From NCBI GenBank assembly GCA_964462595.1, contig CAYWXM010000043.1, positions 1 to 64,000 of the forward strand: a stretch of DNA of 64,000 bases, written 5' to 3'. A program made the translations under genes and the position numbers. The DNA comes from SURF-21 sp964462595 (GTDB taxonomy: Bacteria; Actinomycetota; Geothermincolia; Geothermincolales; RBG-13-55-18). Below, one piece after another: positions 34,483-43,331 of the stretch (its first letter is position 1; each line of letters opens with the position of its first letter). Below the pieces are notes generated by a model. The model was given only the letters and a program-made list of their open reading frames with translations. It searched no databases and had not been told where the DNA came from.

Positions 34483-36027
34483 TCAGTGGCGGAAGTGGCG
34501 CTTGCCGGTCAGCACCATCAGCAGCCCGCGCTCGTTTATCACCTGGAAAGTCTCCTCGTCGCGCACGGACCCGCCCGGCTGGATGAAGGCCTCTACGCCC
34601 GCATCCGCCGCCATGATCACCGAGTCGGGAAAGGGGAAGAAGGCGTCGCTCGCGCAAACCGACCCCCCGGCCTTTTTACCCGCCGTGCGCAGGGCGAGAT
34701 GGGTCGACTCGAGGCGGTTCATCTGCCCCGCGCCTATCCCCACCGTGGCCCCGTCCCTGGCGAGGACGATGGCATTGGAGCGGGTATGCTTGGCCACCTT
34801 CCAGGCGAAGACCAGGTCGTCCCATTGCCCGTCCGCAGGCTCGCGCCCTCCCACGAAGCTGACCCCGCTCAGGTCTTCTTCCCCGGAGTCGTACTCCTGC
34901 ACTAGTATCCCCCCGTCAACCCGTTTGAGGTCCTTGAGCACGGAGTACAGGCCATCCTCCAGTGGCAGGCTGAGCAGGCGTAGATCCTCCTTGCCCTGCA
35001 GCAACTTGCGGGCGGCGTCGGAGTATTCGGGAGCGATGACCACCTCCACGAAGATGGAGGCTATAAGCGCCGCCGTATCCTCGTCTATGGGGCGGTTAAA
35101 GGCCATCACGCTGCCGTAGGCGCTAACCTTATCGCACTCGTAAGCCCGCTGCCACGCTACGGACAGCCGCTCGGCCGTGGCCACGCCGCAGGGGTTGTTG
35201 TGCTTGATCATCACCACCGCCGGAAGCTGGAATTCCTTGACCAGGGACCAGGCCGCGTCGGTATCCAGCACGTTGTTGAAGGACAGTTCCTTACCGTGCC
35301 ACTGCTCGGAGAAGACCAGCGAGGTGGATGGGGCACCGATCTCCTGGTACAGGGCGCCTTTCTGGTGGGGGTTCTCTCCGTAGCGCAGCTCGGCCTTCTT
35401 CTTAAGCACCAGGTTGAGCGTTTCCGGGAACTCCTCGAAAGCCTTGGAGAGATAGCCGTAGATGGCCGCGTCGTAGGCGGCGGTATGGCGGAAGCCCTCG
35501 GCGGCAAGCGATCGCCGCGTCTCCATGCCGAGATCTCCGTCCGAACGACGCATCTCCAGGAGAATGGACGAGTAACGTTTGGGGTTGGTGACTATGGCCA
35601 CGCCGGCGAAATTCTTGGCCGCCGCGCGGATGAGGGCCACGCCGCCGATGTCTATCTGCTCCACCGCTTCGTCCAGAGTGGTCTCGGGCCGGGCGATGGT
35701 CTCCGCGAAGGGATAGAGGTTCACCACCACGAGGTCGATGGGCCTGATGCCCTTGCTCTCGATCTCCTTCATGTGCTCGGGGTTGCCGCGGTCGGCAAGC
35801 AGGGCGGCATGGATGTGGGGATGCAGGGTCTTCACCCTGCCGTCCATCATCTCGGGAAAACCCGTGACCTCCGAGATGGGGATGACGTCTATGCCCTCCT
35901 CGCGCAGCTTCGCCTCCGTGCCGCCGGTGGAGATTATCTCCACCCCCATCTCTCTCAGCTCTTTCGCCAGGCCCACGATCCCGGCCTTGTTGGATACGCT
36001 GAGCAGCGCCCTCTCGATCCTGGCCAT
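34483..36027 (-). CDS. purH: Bifunctional AICAR transformylase/IMP cyclohydrolase
   Basis: A 514-residue enzyme catalysing the last two steps to IMP. The N-terminal MGS-like cyclohydrolase domain has LLSVSNKAGIVGLAKELREMG and ISTGGTEAKL. The C-terminal transformylase domain contains KKKAELRYGENPHQ, the catalytic MIKHNNPCGVA (Lys, His), and a C-terminal AGQMNRLES-type motif. It uses 10-formyl-tetrahydrofolate. GGAGGG precedes the ATG. It follows purN by 32 bases in the minus-strand operon. Confidence 0.96.
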   Translation of the reverse strand: MARIERALLSVSNKAGIVGLAKELREMGVEIISTGGTEAKLREEGIDVIPISEVTGFPEMMDGRVKTLHPHIHAALLADRGNPEHMKEIESKGIRPIDLVVVNLYPFAETIARPETTLDEAVEQIDIGGVALIRAAAKNFAGVAIVTNPKRYSSILLEMRRSDGDLGMETRRSLAAEGFRHTAAYDAAIYGYLSKAFEEFPETLNLVLKKKAELRYGENPHQKGALYQEIGAPSTSLVFSEQWHGKELSFNNVLDTDAAWSLVKEFQLPAVVMIKHNNPCGVATAERLSVAWQRAYECDKVSAYGSVMAFNRPIDEDTAALIASIFVEVVIAPEYSDAARKLLQGKEDLRLLSLPLEDGLYSVLKDLKRVDGGILVQEYDSGEEDLSGVSFVGGREPADGQWDDLVFAWKVAKHTRSNAIVLARDGATVGIGAGQMNRLESTHLALRTAGKKAGGSVCASDAFFPFPDSVIMAADAGVEAFIQPGGSVRDEETFQVINERGLLMVLTGKRHFRH

Positions 36028-36059
36028 AGATTATCCCTCCTCAGGCATAGGTATGATCT

Positions 36060-36677
36060 TCATTCGTCGAGTATGCGAACGCTTCTGCCTTCCACGCGCA
36101 GCCGCCCCTCGCAGAAATGACTTATCGCCCGCGGGTACAGCCGGTATTCGACCTCGTGGATGCGCTGGTGCAGAGTCTCCTCGCTGTCCCCGGGCAGAAC
36201 CGGGACGGCTTCCTGCAGTATTATGGGGCCGGTGTCCAGACCCTCGTCGACGAGATGCACGGTCACCCCGGTTACCTTTACCCCGTAGTCCAGGGCATCG
36301 GCGACTCCCGAAGTCCCGGGGAAAGAGGGCAGCAGCGCCGGATGGATGTTCATGACGCGGTTGCGGAAGGCCTGCACGAACTCCGGCCCCACCAGGCGCA
36401 TGTAGCCCGCGAGCACGACAAGGGAGACATCGTTTTCCGACAGGATGCGGATGAGCTCGCGGTCGAAGGCGGCGCGGTCCGGAAACGCGGCGGGGTCCAC
36501 GAAAACCGCCTTGAGGCCGTGCTTGTTCGCCCTCACCAGGCCGTTAGCGTCAAGGTTGTCGCTGATGACCACCGCGATACGGGCCCGCATGCCGCGTTTC
36601 TCAATCTCTTCGGCGATGTTCTCCATGTTCGTGCCGCTGCCGGAGATAAGGATGCCCAGGCGGCAAGGCTCATCCAA
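36060..36677 (-). CDS. purN: Phosphoribosylglycinamide formyltransferase
   Basis: A 205-residue folate-dependent GAR transformylase. The N-terminal LGILISGSGTNMENI binds phosphate, the NVMNIHPALLPSFPG block carries the catalytic Asn/His, and VTVHLVDEGLDTGPII carries the Asp. The TTG at 36677 is proposed as start because GGGGGAG lies about six bases ahead; an upstream in-frame GTG (36695) or TTG overlapping purM is possible but would add a low-similarity lead. Part of the purine operon, directly after purM. Confidence 0.93.
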   Translation of the reverse strand: MDEPCRLGILISGSGTNMENIAEEIEKRGMRARIAVVISDNLDANGLVRANKHGLKAVFVDPAAFPDRAAFDRELIRILSENDVSLVVLAGYMRLVGPEFVQAFRNRVMNIHPALLPSFPGTSGVADALDYGVKVTGVTVHLVDEGLDTGPIILQEAVPVLPGDSEETLHQRIHEVEYRLYPRAISHFCEGRLRVEGRSVRILDE

Positions 36678-36700
36678 GCCCTCTCCCCCTTTCACAAAGC

Positions 36701-37768
36701 TCAACGGGTGATGCAGATGCCTCCGGTGCCTTCATGCATCTCGCCGATACGGACGGCCCGGCAATTGGCCATGCTGAGCACGTGCATGACCTGGCGGTAA
36801 TCTGCTATGTCCACGATGACCGCCATGCCCACCCCCATGTTGAAGGTCTTGAACATCTCGACCTCGTCGATCTTGCCCATGTCCATGATGATCTTGAAAA
36901 TGCTCTGCGGGTGCCACTTGGTGAGGTCGATCTTGGCGTCCACGCTCGGGGGGAGCACACGCGGGATGTTCTCTATGAGCCCGCCGCCGGTGACATGCAC
37001 CACGCCCTTTACGTCCACCTCGCGCGCGAGGCTCAGGACGGCGGGAGCGTAGATCTCGGTAGGCGCGAGGAGCACCTCGCCCAGGGTGGCCGAAAGCCCC
37101 CTGAGGCGGTCGTTGGGGTCGAAATCGTTAAGCTCGAAGAAAACCTTGCGCACCAGCGAGTATCCGTTGGAGTGCAGGCCATTGCTCATCAGCCCGATAA
37201 TGGCATCCCCGGGCACGATGCGCGACCCGTCGATGATCCTGTCCCTCTCAACCACCCCTACCGCGAACCCCGCCAGGTCGTAATCGTCTTCCTCCATCAC
37301 CCCGGGATGTTCCGCGGTTTCCCCGCCGATGAGGGCGCATCCGCAGCGGCGGCAACCATGCGCTATGCCGGAGACGATTTCGCGCACCTTACCGGGATCG
37401 ACCCTGCCCATGGCCAAGTAGTCCAGCATAAACAGCGGCTCGGCCCCGCAGGTCACGATATCGTCCACGCACATGGCCACCAGGTCTATACCGATGGTGT
37501 CGTGGCGGTCCAGCATCTGCGCCAGCTTGAGCTTGGTGCCCACGCCATCCACGGAGGAAACCAGAACCGGGTCGGAGTATCCCTCCATCCGGCCGGAAAA
37601 GAGGGCGCCGAAACCGCCCAGGTCGGATAGCACCTCGGGGCGAAAGGTGGAGGCCGTTTCCTTTTTTATCAGCTCCACCGCCTTGTTTCCCGCCTCGATA
37701 TCCACGCCCGCATCGCAGTAAGTCAACGGTTCGGTGGAATCTCCGTTCCTGTCGTTATCACCCACCAT
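36701..37768 (-). CDS. purM: Phosphoribosylformylglycinamidine cyclo-ligase
   Basis: A 355-residue ATP-dependent AIR synthetase. SSVDGVGTKLKLAQ, GIDLVAMCVDDIVTCGAEPLFMLDYLA and LIGGETAEHPG are diagnostic ATP/phosphate-binding segments of the PurM/HypE fold. VTGGGLIENIPRVLP and MFKTFNMGVGM are in the C-terminal half. The N-terminus has about 15 residues more than many homologues. It sits 184 bp downstream of purF and 23 bp before the purN start. Confidence 0.95.
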   Translation of the reverse strand: MVGDNDRNGDSTEPLTYCDAGVDIEAGNKAVELIKKETASTFRPEVLSDLGGFGALFSGRMEGYSDPVLVSSVDGVGTKLKLAQMLDRHDTIGIDLVAMCVDDIVTCGAEPLFMLDYLAMGRVDPGKVREIVSGIAHGCRRCGCALIGGETAEHPGVMEEDDYDLAGFAVGVVERDRIIDGSRIVPGDAIIGLMSNGLHSNGYSLVRKVFFELNDFDPNDRLRGLSATLGEVLLAPTEIYAPAVLSLAREVDVKGVVHVTGGGLIENIPRVLPPSVDAKIDLTKWHPQSIFKIIMDMGKIDEVEMFKTFNMGVGMAVIVDIADYRQVMHVLSMANCRAVRIGEMHEGTGGICITR

Positions 37769-37952
37769 AATTCACGCCTTTCCGTCTCTCTCTTTTCCCC
37801 GCGGCACTCCAAACGCCCGCGGGGGCTCATCCGCCGCAACCATCCGTGGACCACAACCCGCCTTAACCGCGTTCGCTCTACCGATGCCGCTCACGCGGAC
37901 CACTGGGAAAGCTATTCACGGTGTAAGGCTGACGGCTTATCCCCGGCGAGGT

Positions 37953-39371
37953 CTATTGTACCCTCACCTTGCCGTCCTCCAACCTGCTCTTGCTCATCAT
38001 CATGTCGTCGGGGACGGGTACGGGATACTCCCCGTCGAAGCAGGCGGTACAGAAATCCTCTTTAGGCCGGCGCGTCGCCTTCACCAGGTTTTCCAGGCTC
38101 AGGTAGTGCAGCGTGTCCGCCCCTATGAAGCGCCTTATATCCTCCACCTTGCGCGAGGAGGCGATAAGCTCTTTGCGGATGGACGTATCTATGCCGTAGA
38201 AGCATGGGTACATGTCGGGGGGAGAGCTGATGCGCATGTGCACCTCTTTGGCCCCGGCGTCCCTGAGCATCTTGACTATCTCCTTGGTGGTGTTTCCGCG
38301 CACGATAGAATCGTCGACCACCACCAGGCGTTTGCCCTTGATGTCGCGGACGAGGGGGTTCAGCTTCAGGCGCACCCCGAGCTGGCGGATGGCCTGGGTG
38401 GGCTGGATGAAAGTACGGCCGATGTAACGGTTCTTGATCAGTCCCTCTCCGAAGGTGATCCCCGAGGCCTGAGAATACCCGATGGCTGCCGGGATGCCGG
38501 TGTCCGGTATGGGCATCACCACATCCGCATCCACCGGGGCCTCGTCGGCCAGGCTCATGCCCATATGCTTGCGGGCATGGTAGAGATAGGTGCCGTACAT
38601 TATGGAGTCCGGCCGGGCGAAGTAGATAAACTCGAAAATGCACATTGACGGCTTGCGGGCCTCGGTGGCCATGTCGAGCCTGAGGCCGTCAGCGTCTATG
38701 ATCGCCATCTCCCCCGGCTCTATCTCCCTGATGTACTCGGCGCCGATGATATCCAACCCGGCGCTCTCGCTGGAGACGGCATAGCCGTCCATGTATTTCC
38801 CTACGCATAGCGGCCTGATGCCGTGGGGATCCCTGACCCCGATGAGCCGGTCCTCGGTCATGATGGCCAGCGAGTAAGCCCCGGTGAGGCGGGGCATGAC
38901 CTCTTTTACCGCGTCGATTATCGACGCCTGCTGGGAACGGGCGAGCATGACCGCGATGACCTCGGTGTCCGAGGTGGAGCGGAAGCGCACCCCCTCCTCC
39001 TTGAGACTGAGGCGCAGCTCGTTGGTGTTGATGAGATTGCCGTTATGGGCCACGAACACCGACCCGCCGCGCCGCGGCACCTGTACCGGCTGGGCGTTCT
39101 CCCATAAGGCCGAGCCGGTTGTCGAATACCTGACGTGGCCCAGCGCTATATGGCCCCTCAGGTTCTTTAGGTCCCTCTCACTGAAGACCTGGGAAACCAT
39201 GCCCATGTCCTTGAGCATCAGCGTCTCCCTGCCGTCCGAAACGGCTATGCCCGCGCTCTCCTGCCCGCGGTGCTGCAGGGCATAAAGGGCATAATAGGTG
39301 AGCTTGGCCACATCGTCTTCGCTTACGTAGACCCCGAATACGCCGCAGGACTCATTGATCTCAAAACTCAT
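37953..39371 (-). CDS. purF: Amidophosphoribosyltransferase
   Basis: A 472-residue enzyme committing PRPP to purine synthesis. The predicted propeptide MSFEINES is removed to expose Cys9 (CGVFGVY) as glutaminase nucleophile. The PRPP loop VVVDDSIVRGNTT (residues 350-362) marks the transferase. Cys244, Cys390, Cys441 and Cys444 match the Fe-S-cluster ligands of the Bacillus-type enzyme, so this is a 4Fe-4S, oxygen-sensitive form. GAGGTGAAG precedes the start. It sits between purL and purM in the operon. Feedback inhibition by AMP/GMP is expected for the family. Confidence 0.95.
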   Translation of the reverse strand: MSFEINESCGVFGVYVSEDDVAKLTYYALYALQHRGQESAGIAVSDGRETLMLKDMGMVSQVFSERDLKNLRGHIALGHVRYSTTGSALWENAQPVQVPRRGGSVFVAHNGNLINTNELRLSLKEEGVRFRSTSDTEVIAVMLARSQQASIIDAVKEVMPRLTGAYSLAIMTEDRLIGVRDPHGIRPLCVGKYMDGYAVSSESAGLDIIGAEYIREIEPGEMAIIDADGLRLDMATEARKPSMCIFEFIYFARPDSIMYGTYLYHARKHMGMSLADEAPVDADVVMPIPDTGIPAAIGYSQASGITFGEGLIKNRYIGRTFIQPTQAIRQLGVRLKLNPLVRDIKGKRLVVVDDSIVRGNTTKEIVKMLRDAGAKEVHMRISSPPDMYPCFYGIDTSIRKELIASSRKVEDIRRFIGADTLHYLSLENLVKATRRPKEDFCTACFDGEYPVPVPDDMMMSKSRLEDGKVRVQ

Positions 39372-39422
39372 GTCAGCGCTTCACCTCTATTGCTCGCATC
39401 CACCGTCCACTCCAAGACCCGC

Positions 39423-41606
39423 TTATCTCTCGAGCATCCGCCCAAGGGTTTCCTCCCTGGCCTCGCTCATCTCTTCCAGGGAGAGGTCTATCCACTCGTT
39501 TATCGCGAGGCGGCTCCCCCCCGTGCGCCCCAGCACGCACAGCGGGACCTCGCGCGCCTCGGCCAGGGCCTCCAGGGCCTCCAGGTCTTTCTCCTCCAAG
39601 GTTATCACGAATCGGGACTGGCTCTCACTGAACAGCCAGTACACCGGCGCCAGCGAAGTCTCCGCCTCCAGCCGGGCACCAACCCCGCCGGCGCAGCAGC
39701 ACTCCAGGAGGGCTACTGCCGCCCCTCCCTCGGAGCAATCGTGGGCGGAGAGGATGATGCCGCGGCGGATGCCCTCGATGCAGGTGGCCTGGACGCCTTT
39801 CTCCAGGCGCAGGTCGATACGGGGCGGCCGGCCCGCCACCTTGCCGTGCACCAGCTTGAGGTACTCGGACCCTCCCAACTCGGCCGCGGTATCTCCCAGC
39901 ATCGCCACCATCAACCCCTCCCCCGGGAAGGCGACTGTGCGGCGGTTGGCCAGGGTACCGATGAGGCCGACCATCCCCACCACCGGTGTCGGGTAGATGG
40001 CCGTGCCGAAAGATTCGTTGTAGAAGCTGACGTTTCCGCTCACCACCGGCAGCTCCAGGTATCGCGCCGCGTCCGCCAGGCCTCGCACCGACTCCTTGAA
40101 CTGCCAGAAGATATCCGGCCGCTCCGGGTTTCCGAAATTGAGGCAGTTGGTGAGGGCCATGGGCACGCCTCCCGCCGCCACCACATTGCGCGCCGCCTCC
40201 GCCACCGCTATCTGGGTCCCGGTGTAGGGATCGAGGTACACGTAGCGCGAGTTTCCGTCGACGGAGACCGCCAGCGCCTTGCTGGTGTCCTTCACCCTCA
40301 ACACCGCCGCGTCGGAGCCGGGAAAGACCACGGTGTTCAGCTGCACCATGTGATCGTACTGTTCGTACACCTTCTTCTTGTCGCACAGGTTGGGGCCGCT
40401 TACCAGGTCCAGGAGCACGCGGCCCAGGTCGGAGGGATGGTCGAGAGCCGACAGGTCATCCGACTGCACCTCCTCGATATAGGCGGGTTTCTCGGCGGGG
40501 CGGTCGTAGACCGGCCCGCTGGCCAGGGAGGAAGCCGGCACCTCCACCACCTTCTCCCCGTACCAATCTATCTCCAGCATATCGCCCTCGGTCACCTCGC
40601 CGATGACCACGGCGGAGAGCCCCCACCTCCCGCATGTAGCCAGGATCTCGTCCAGATTCTCCGGCTCCACTATGGCCAGCATGCGCTCCTGGGACTCGGA
40701 GATCATGATCTCGAAGGGGTCCATCTCCTCCCGCAGGGGTACGTGCTCGAGCTCTATCTTCATGCCCACGCCTCCGCGCGCCGCCGTCTCGGAGCAGGCG
40801 CAGGATATGCCGGCGGCGCCCAGGTCCTGCAGCCCCACCAGGAGGTTCCTCTCCAGCAGCTCCAGGCAGGCCTCGATGAGCAGCTTCTCGGTGAAGGGAT
40901 CGCCTACCTGCACGCTGGGGCGCTTTTCCTGGCTGGTCTCGTCGAATTCCTGCGAGGCCAGGATCGACGCGCCGCCTATGCCGTCGCGGCCGGTGCGGTT
41001 TCCCATGAGCACCACCGCGTTGCCCATTCCGCTGGCCTGGCCGCGGATGAGGTTTTCCTTGGGCATGATGCCTATGGCCATCACGTTCACGAGTATGTTT
41101 CCGTCGTAGCATTCATCGAAATAGATGTCCCCTCCCACAGTGGGGATGCCCAGGCAGTTTCCGTAGCCGGCGATGCCGGCGATGACGCCGCTGAAGAGAT
41201 AGCGCTGGCGGGGACTCTCCAGGCTGCCGAATCGCAGGGGGTCGAGGCAGGCTATGGGCCGCGCGCCCATGGTGAAGATGTCGCGCACGATGCCGCCTAT
41301 GCCCGTGGCCGCCCCCTGGTATGGCTCCACGGCGCTGGGGTGGTTGTGGGATTCCAGCTTGAAGGCGACCGCGAGCCCGCCGCCGATGTCGATTATCCCC
41401 GCGTTCTCCCCCGGCCCCTGCAGCACGTAAGAGGCGCGGGTTGGAAGCTGAGAGAGCACCGTCTTCGAGCTCTTGTACGAACAATGCTCGCTCCACATCA
41501 GGGAGTACATGCCCAGCTCGACCTTGCTGGGTTCCCTGCCCAGTATACGTACGATATCGCGGTATTCGTCCTCGGTCAGGCCCAGTTCCTCGTAAAGCTC
41601 CGCCAT
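39423..41606 (-). CDS. purL: Formylglycinamidine ribonucleotide synthase, small-type PurL
   Basis: A 727-residue PurL of the small (Bacillus) type, which needs separate PurQ (glutaminase) and PurS. Motifs: SEHCSYKSSK near residue 37 and ESHNHPSAVEPYQGAATGIGG, the ATP/phosphate-binding segment. The catalytic His is in the HNHPS area, and the second half has the symmetric GGxAVALxE and SHDCSEGG repeats. It lies ten bases behind purQ. The presence of a PurS domain in the neighbouring fused PurC completes the FGAM synthase complex. Confidence 0.95.
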   Translation of the reverse strand: MAELYEELGLTEDEYRDIVRILGREPSKVELGMYSLMWSEHCSYKSSKTVLSQLPTRASYVLQGPGENAGIIDIGGGLAVAFKLESHNHPSAVEPYQGAATGIGGIVRDIFTMGARPIACLDPLRFGSLESPRQRYLFSGVIAGIAGYGNCLGIPTVGGDIYFDECYDGNILVNVMAIGIMPKENLIRGQASGMGNAVVLMGNRTGRDGIGGASILASQEFDETSQEKRPSVQVGDPFTEKLLIEACLELLERNLLVGLQDLGAAGISCACSETAARGGVGMKIELEHVPLREEMDPFEIMISESQERMLAIVEPENLDEILATCGRWGLSAVVIGEVTEGDMLEIDWYGEKVVEVPASSLASGPVYDRPAEKPAYIEEVQSDDLSALDHPSDLGRVLLDLVSGPNLCDKKKVYEQYDHMVQLNTVVFPGSDAAVLRVKDTSKALAVSVDGNSRYVYLDPYTGTQIAVAEAARNVVAAGGVPMALTNCLNFGNPERPDIFWQFKESVRGLADAARYLELPVVSGNVSFYNESFGTAIYPTPVVGMVGLIGTLANRRTVAFPGEGLMVAMLGDTAAELGGSEYLKLVHGKVAGRPPRIDLRLEKGVQATCIEGIRRGIILSAHDCSEGGAAVALLECCCAGGVGARLEAETSLAPVYWLFSESQSRFVITLEEKDLEALEALAEAREVPLCVLGRTGGSRLAINEWIDLSLEEMSEAREETLGRMLER

Positions 41607-41615
41607 ATCCTCACC

Positions 41616-42314
41616 TTACCTTCCCGCCCGATAATGCGCCATGACCGACTCCCAGATGAGCAGCCCGTCCGTGCTGCCCAGGATCCCCTCGGAGGCGCGC
41701 TCCGGGTGCGGCATGAGGCCGAAGACGTTGAAGCCCTCGTTGCATATACCCGCGATGTTGTCCCGGGACCCGTTGGGGTTCGATCCGGCGGTGATCTCGC
41801 CGACCTCGTCGCAGTAACGGAGGATTATGCGACCTTCCTCGGCCAGTCCCGCCAGGGTAGACGCGTCGGCGGTGTAGTTGCCCTCGCCGTGGGCGATGGG
41901 TATGCGCAGCACCTGTCCCTGGCGCGCCGCGTTGGTCCAGGGCGAGTCGGCGTTCTCCACCAGCACGTTCACGAAGCGGCAGATGAAGGAGAGGCTGGTA
42001 TTGCGCAGCATGGCGCCGGGGAGCAACCCCGCCTCGAGCAGGATCTGGAAACCGTTGCAGATGCCGATGACCAGCCCACCCTGGCGCGCGAAGGCCGCCA
42101 CCGCGTCCATCACCGGGCTGAAACGGGCGATAGCCCCGCAACGCAGGTAGTCGCCATAGGAAAACCCGCCGGGCAGCACCAGGCAGTCGTAAGAGGATAC
42201 GTCGGTCTGCTGGTGCCAGACGTAATCGACGTCCTCCAGCAGCACCTTGTCGATGACGTGGTAACAGTCCATCTCGCAGTTGGAACCCGGGAAAACCACC
42301 ACACCGAATCTCAT
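41616..42314 (-). CDS. purQ: FGAM synthase glutaminase subunit
   Basis: A 232-residue class I glutamine amidotransferase providing ammonia to PurL. The nucleophile Cys86 sits in GICNGFQIL, and His203/Glu205 in MPHPERASE. The N-terminal GVVVFPGSNCEMD and PGGFSYGDYLRCG are PurQ-specific. ATG 42314 is chosen because it starts the FPGSN core. Order purC/S-purQ-purL is the usual Gram-positive/actinobacterial one. Confidence 0.95.
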   Translation of the reverse strand: MRFGVVVFPGSNCEMDCYHVIDKVLLEDVDYVWHQQTDVSSYDCLVLPGGFSYGDYLRCGAIARFSPVMDAVAAFARQGGLVIGICNGFQILLEAGLLPGAMLRNTSLSFICRFVNVLVENADSPWTNAARQGQVLRIPIAHGEGNYTADASTLAGLAEEGRIILRYCDEVGEITAGSNPNGSRDNIAGICNEGFNVFGLMPHPERASEGILGSTDGLLIWESVMAHYRAGR

Positions 42315-42358
42315 CTCGCTCCTCTCCTTATCTCGTTTCAGATTTCCAGGGTCCGACC

Positions 42359-43312
42359 TTATTCCATTTCGATGTGGTAATCCTCGATTATCGGGTTGGC
42401 CAGCAGCCTTTCGCACATATCCTGGACGCGCTCCCCGGTCTTTTCTGACTCGGCTCCCTCCAGGCGCAGGGTGATGTACTTGCCCATCTGCACGTCGGCC
42501 ACCTCTTCGAACCCCAGCGATCTCAGCGCCCCCAGGGCCGCCTGGCCGGCAGGATCCAGCACGCCTTTCTTGGGGGACACGTAGATGGATACCTTCAAGC
42601 CGATCTCCTCCTCTTTAACCCGCCTGAGCACCTCGGCGTAGGTCTCCTCGACCCGGCCCAGGTCCCTTCGGAAACGGTCCTTGTCCATGATCTCGCCCGT
42701 CTCGACGTCCCAGAGCCGGCATATGTCGGGGCTGAACTCGTCCCCGAGGTAGATCCTGCCCTCCCGCTGCCCGAACTCCAGCTTGAAATCCGCCAGGATG
42801 AGGCCGCGCGCCTCGAAGTATGGGGAGAGGATGTAGTTTACCTTGAGGGCGATGGCCGTCATCTCGTCCAGCTGCTCGTCACTGGCCAGCCCCAGCTCCC
42901 GTATGTGCTCCCGCGCCAGCATGGGGTCGCCCAACTCGTCGCTCTTGTAGTAGAACTCCACCAGCGGCGATTTCATATTCGTGCGCTCCGGGTAACCCAG
43001 CCGCTTGGCCAGGCTGCCGGCAGCATAATTGCGCACGATGATCTCCACCTTGATCATATCCAGCCACCAGGTCAGTATCTCCGTGTCGGACAGCAGTTTA
43101 ATATGGTGAGTACGTACGCCCTTCTTCTCCAGGTAACGGAAAACGATGTCCGACATCTGCGCGTTGGTGCGGCCCTTTCCGGCGATGGTTCCGCGCTTCT
43201 TGCCGTCGAAGGCGGTAGCATCGTCCTTGAACTCGTGGATGACCTGACCCGGCTCGTCGGTGGCGAAGACCATCTTAGCCTTGCCCTCGTAGATGAGCTC
43301 TTTTTTCTCCAT
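42359..43312 (-). CDS. purC: Fused SAICAR synthetase (PurC) - PurS protein
   Basis: A 317-residue protein with two domains in one frame. Residues 1-237 are SAICAR synthetase: YEGKAKMVFATD, VEIIVRNYAAGSLAKRLG, ILADFKLEFG and DEFSPDICRLWD. Residues 240-317 are a complete PurS (VSIYVSPKKGVLDPAG, LGFEEVADVQMGKYI, LLANPIIEDYHIE), the small FGAM-synthase subunit that normally is a separate gene. The PurS part begins directly after the PurC helix with no linker. In the same frame, AGGAGG (42607-42612) lies eight bases ahead of TTG 42598, so a free PurS may also be made. ATG 43312 has GAGGT upstream. PurC acts with ATP and aspartate; PurS assembles with PurL and PurQ. Confidence 0.93.
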   Translation of the reverse strand: MEKKELIYEGKAKMVFATDEPGQVIHEFKDDATAFDGKKRGTIAGKGRTNAQMSDIVFRYLEKKGVRTHHIKLLSDTEILTWWLDMIKVEIIVRNYAAGSLAKRLGYPERTNMKSPLVEFYYKSDELGDPMLAREHIRELGLASDEQLDEMTAIALKVNYILSPYFEARGLILADFKLEFGQREGRIYLGDEFSPDICRLWDVETGEIMDKDRFRRDLGRVEETYAEVLRRVKEEEIGLKVSIYVSPKKGVLDPAGQAALGALRSLGFEEVADVQMGKYITLRLEGAESEKTGERVQDMCERLLANPIIEDYHIEME

Positions 43313-43331
43313 CCTCACCTCTCCCGTCGCT

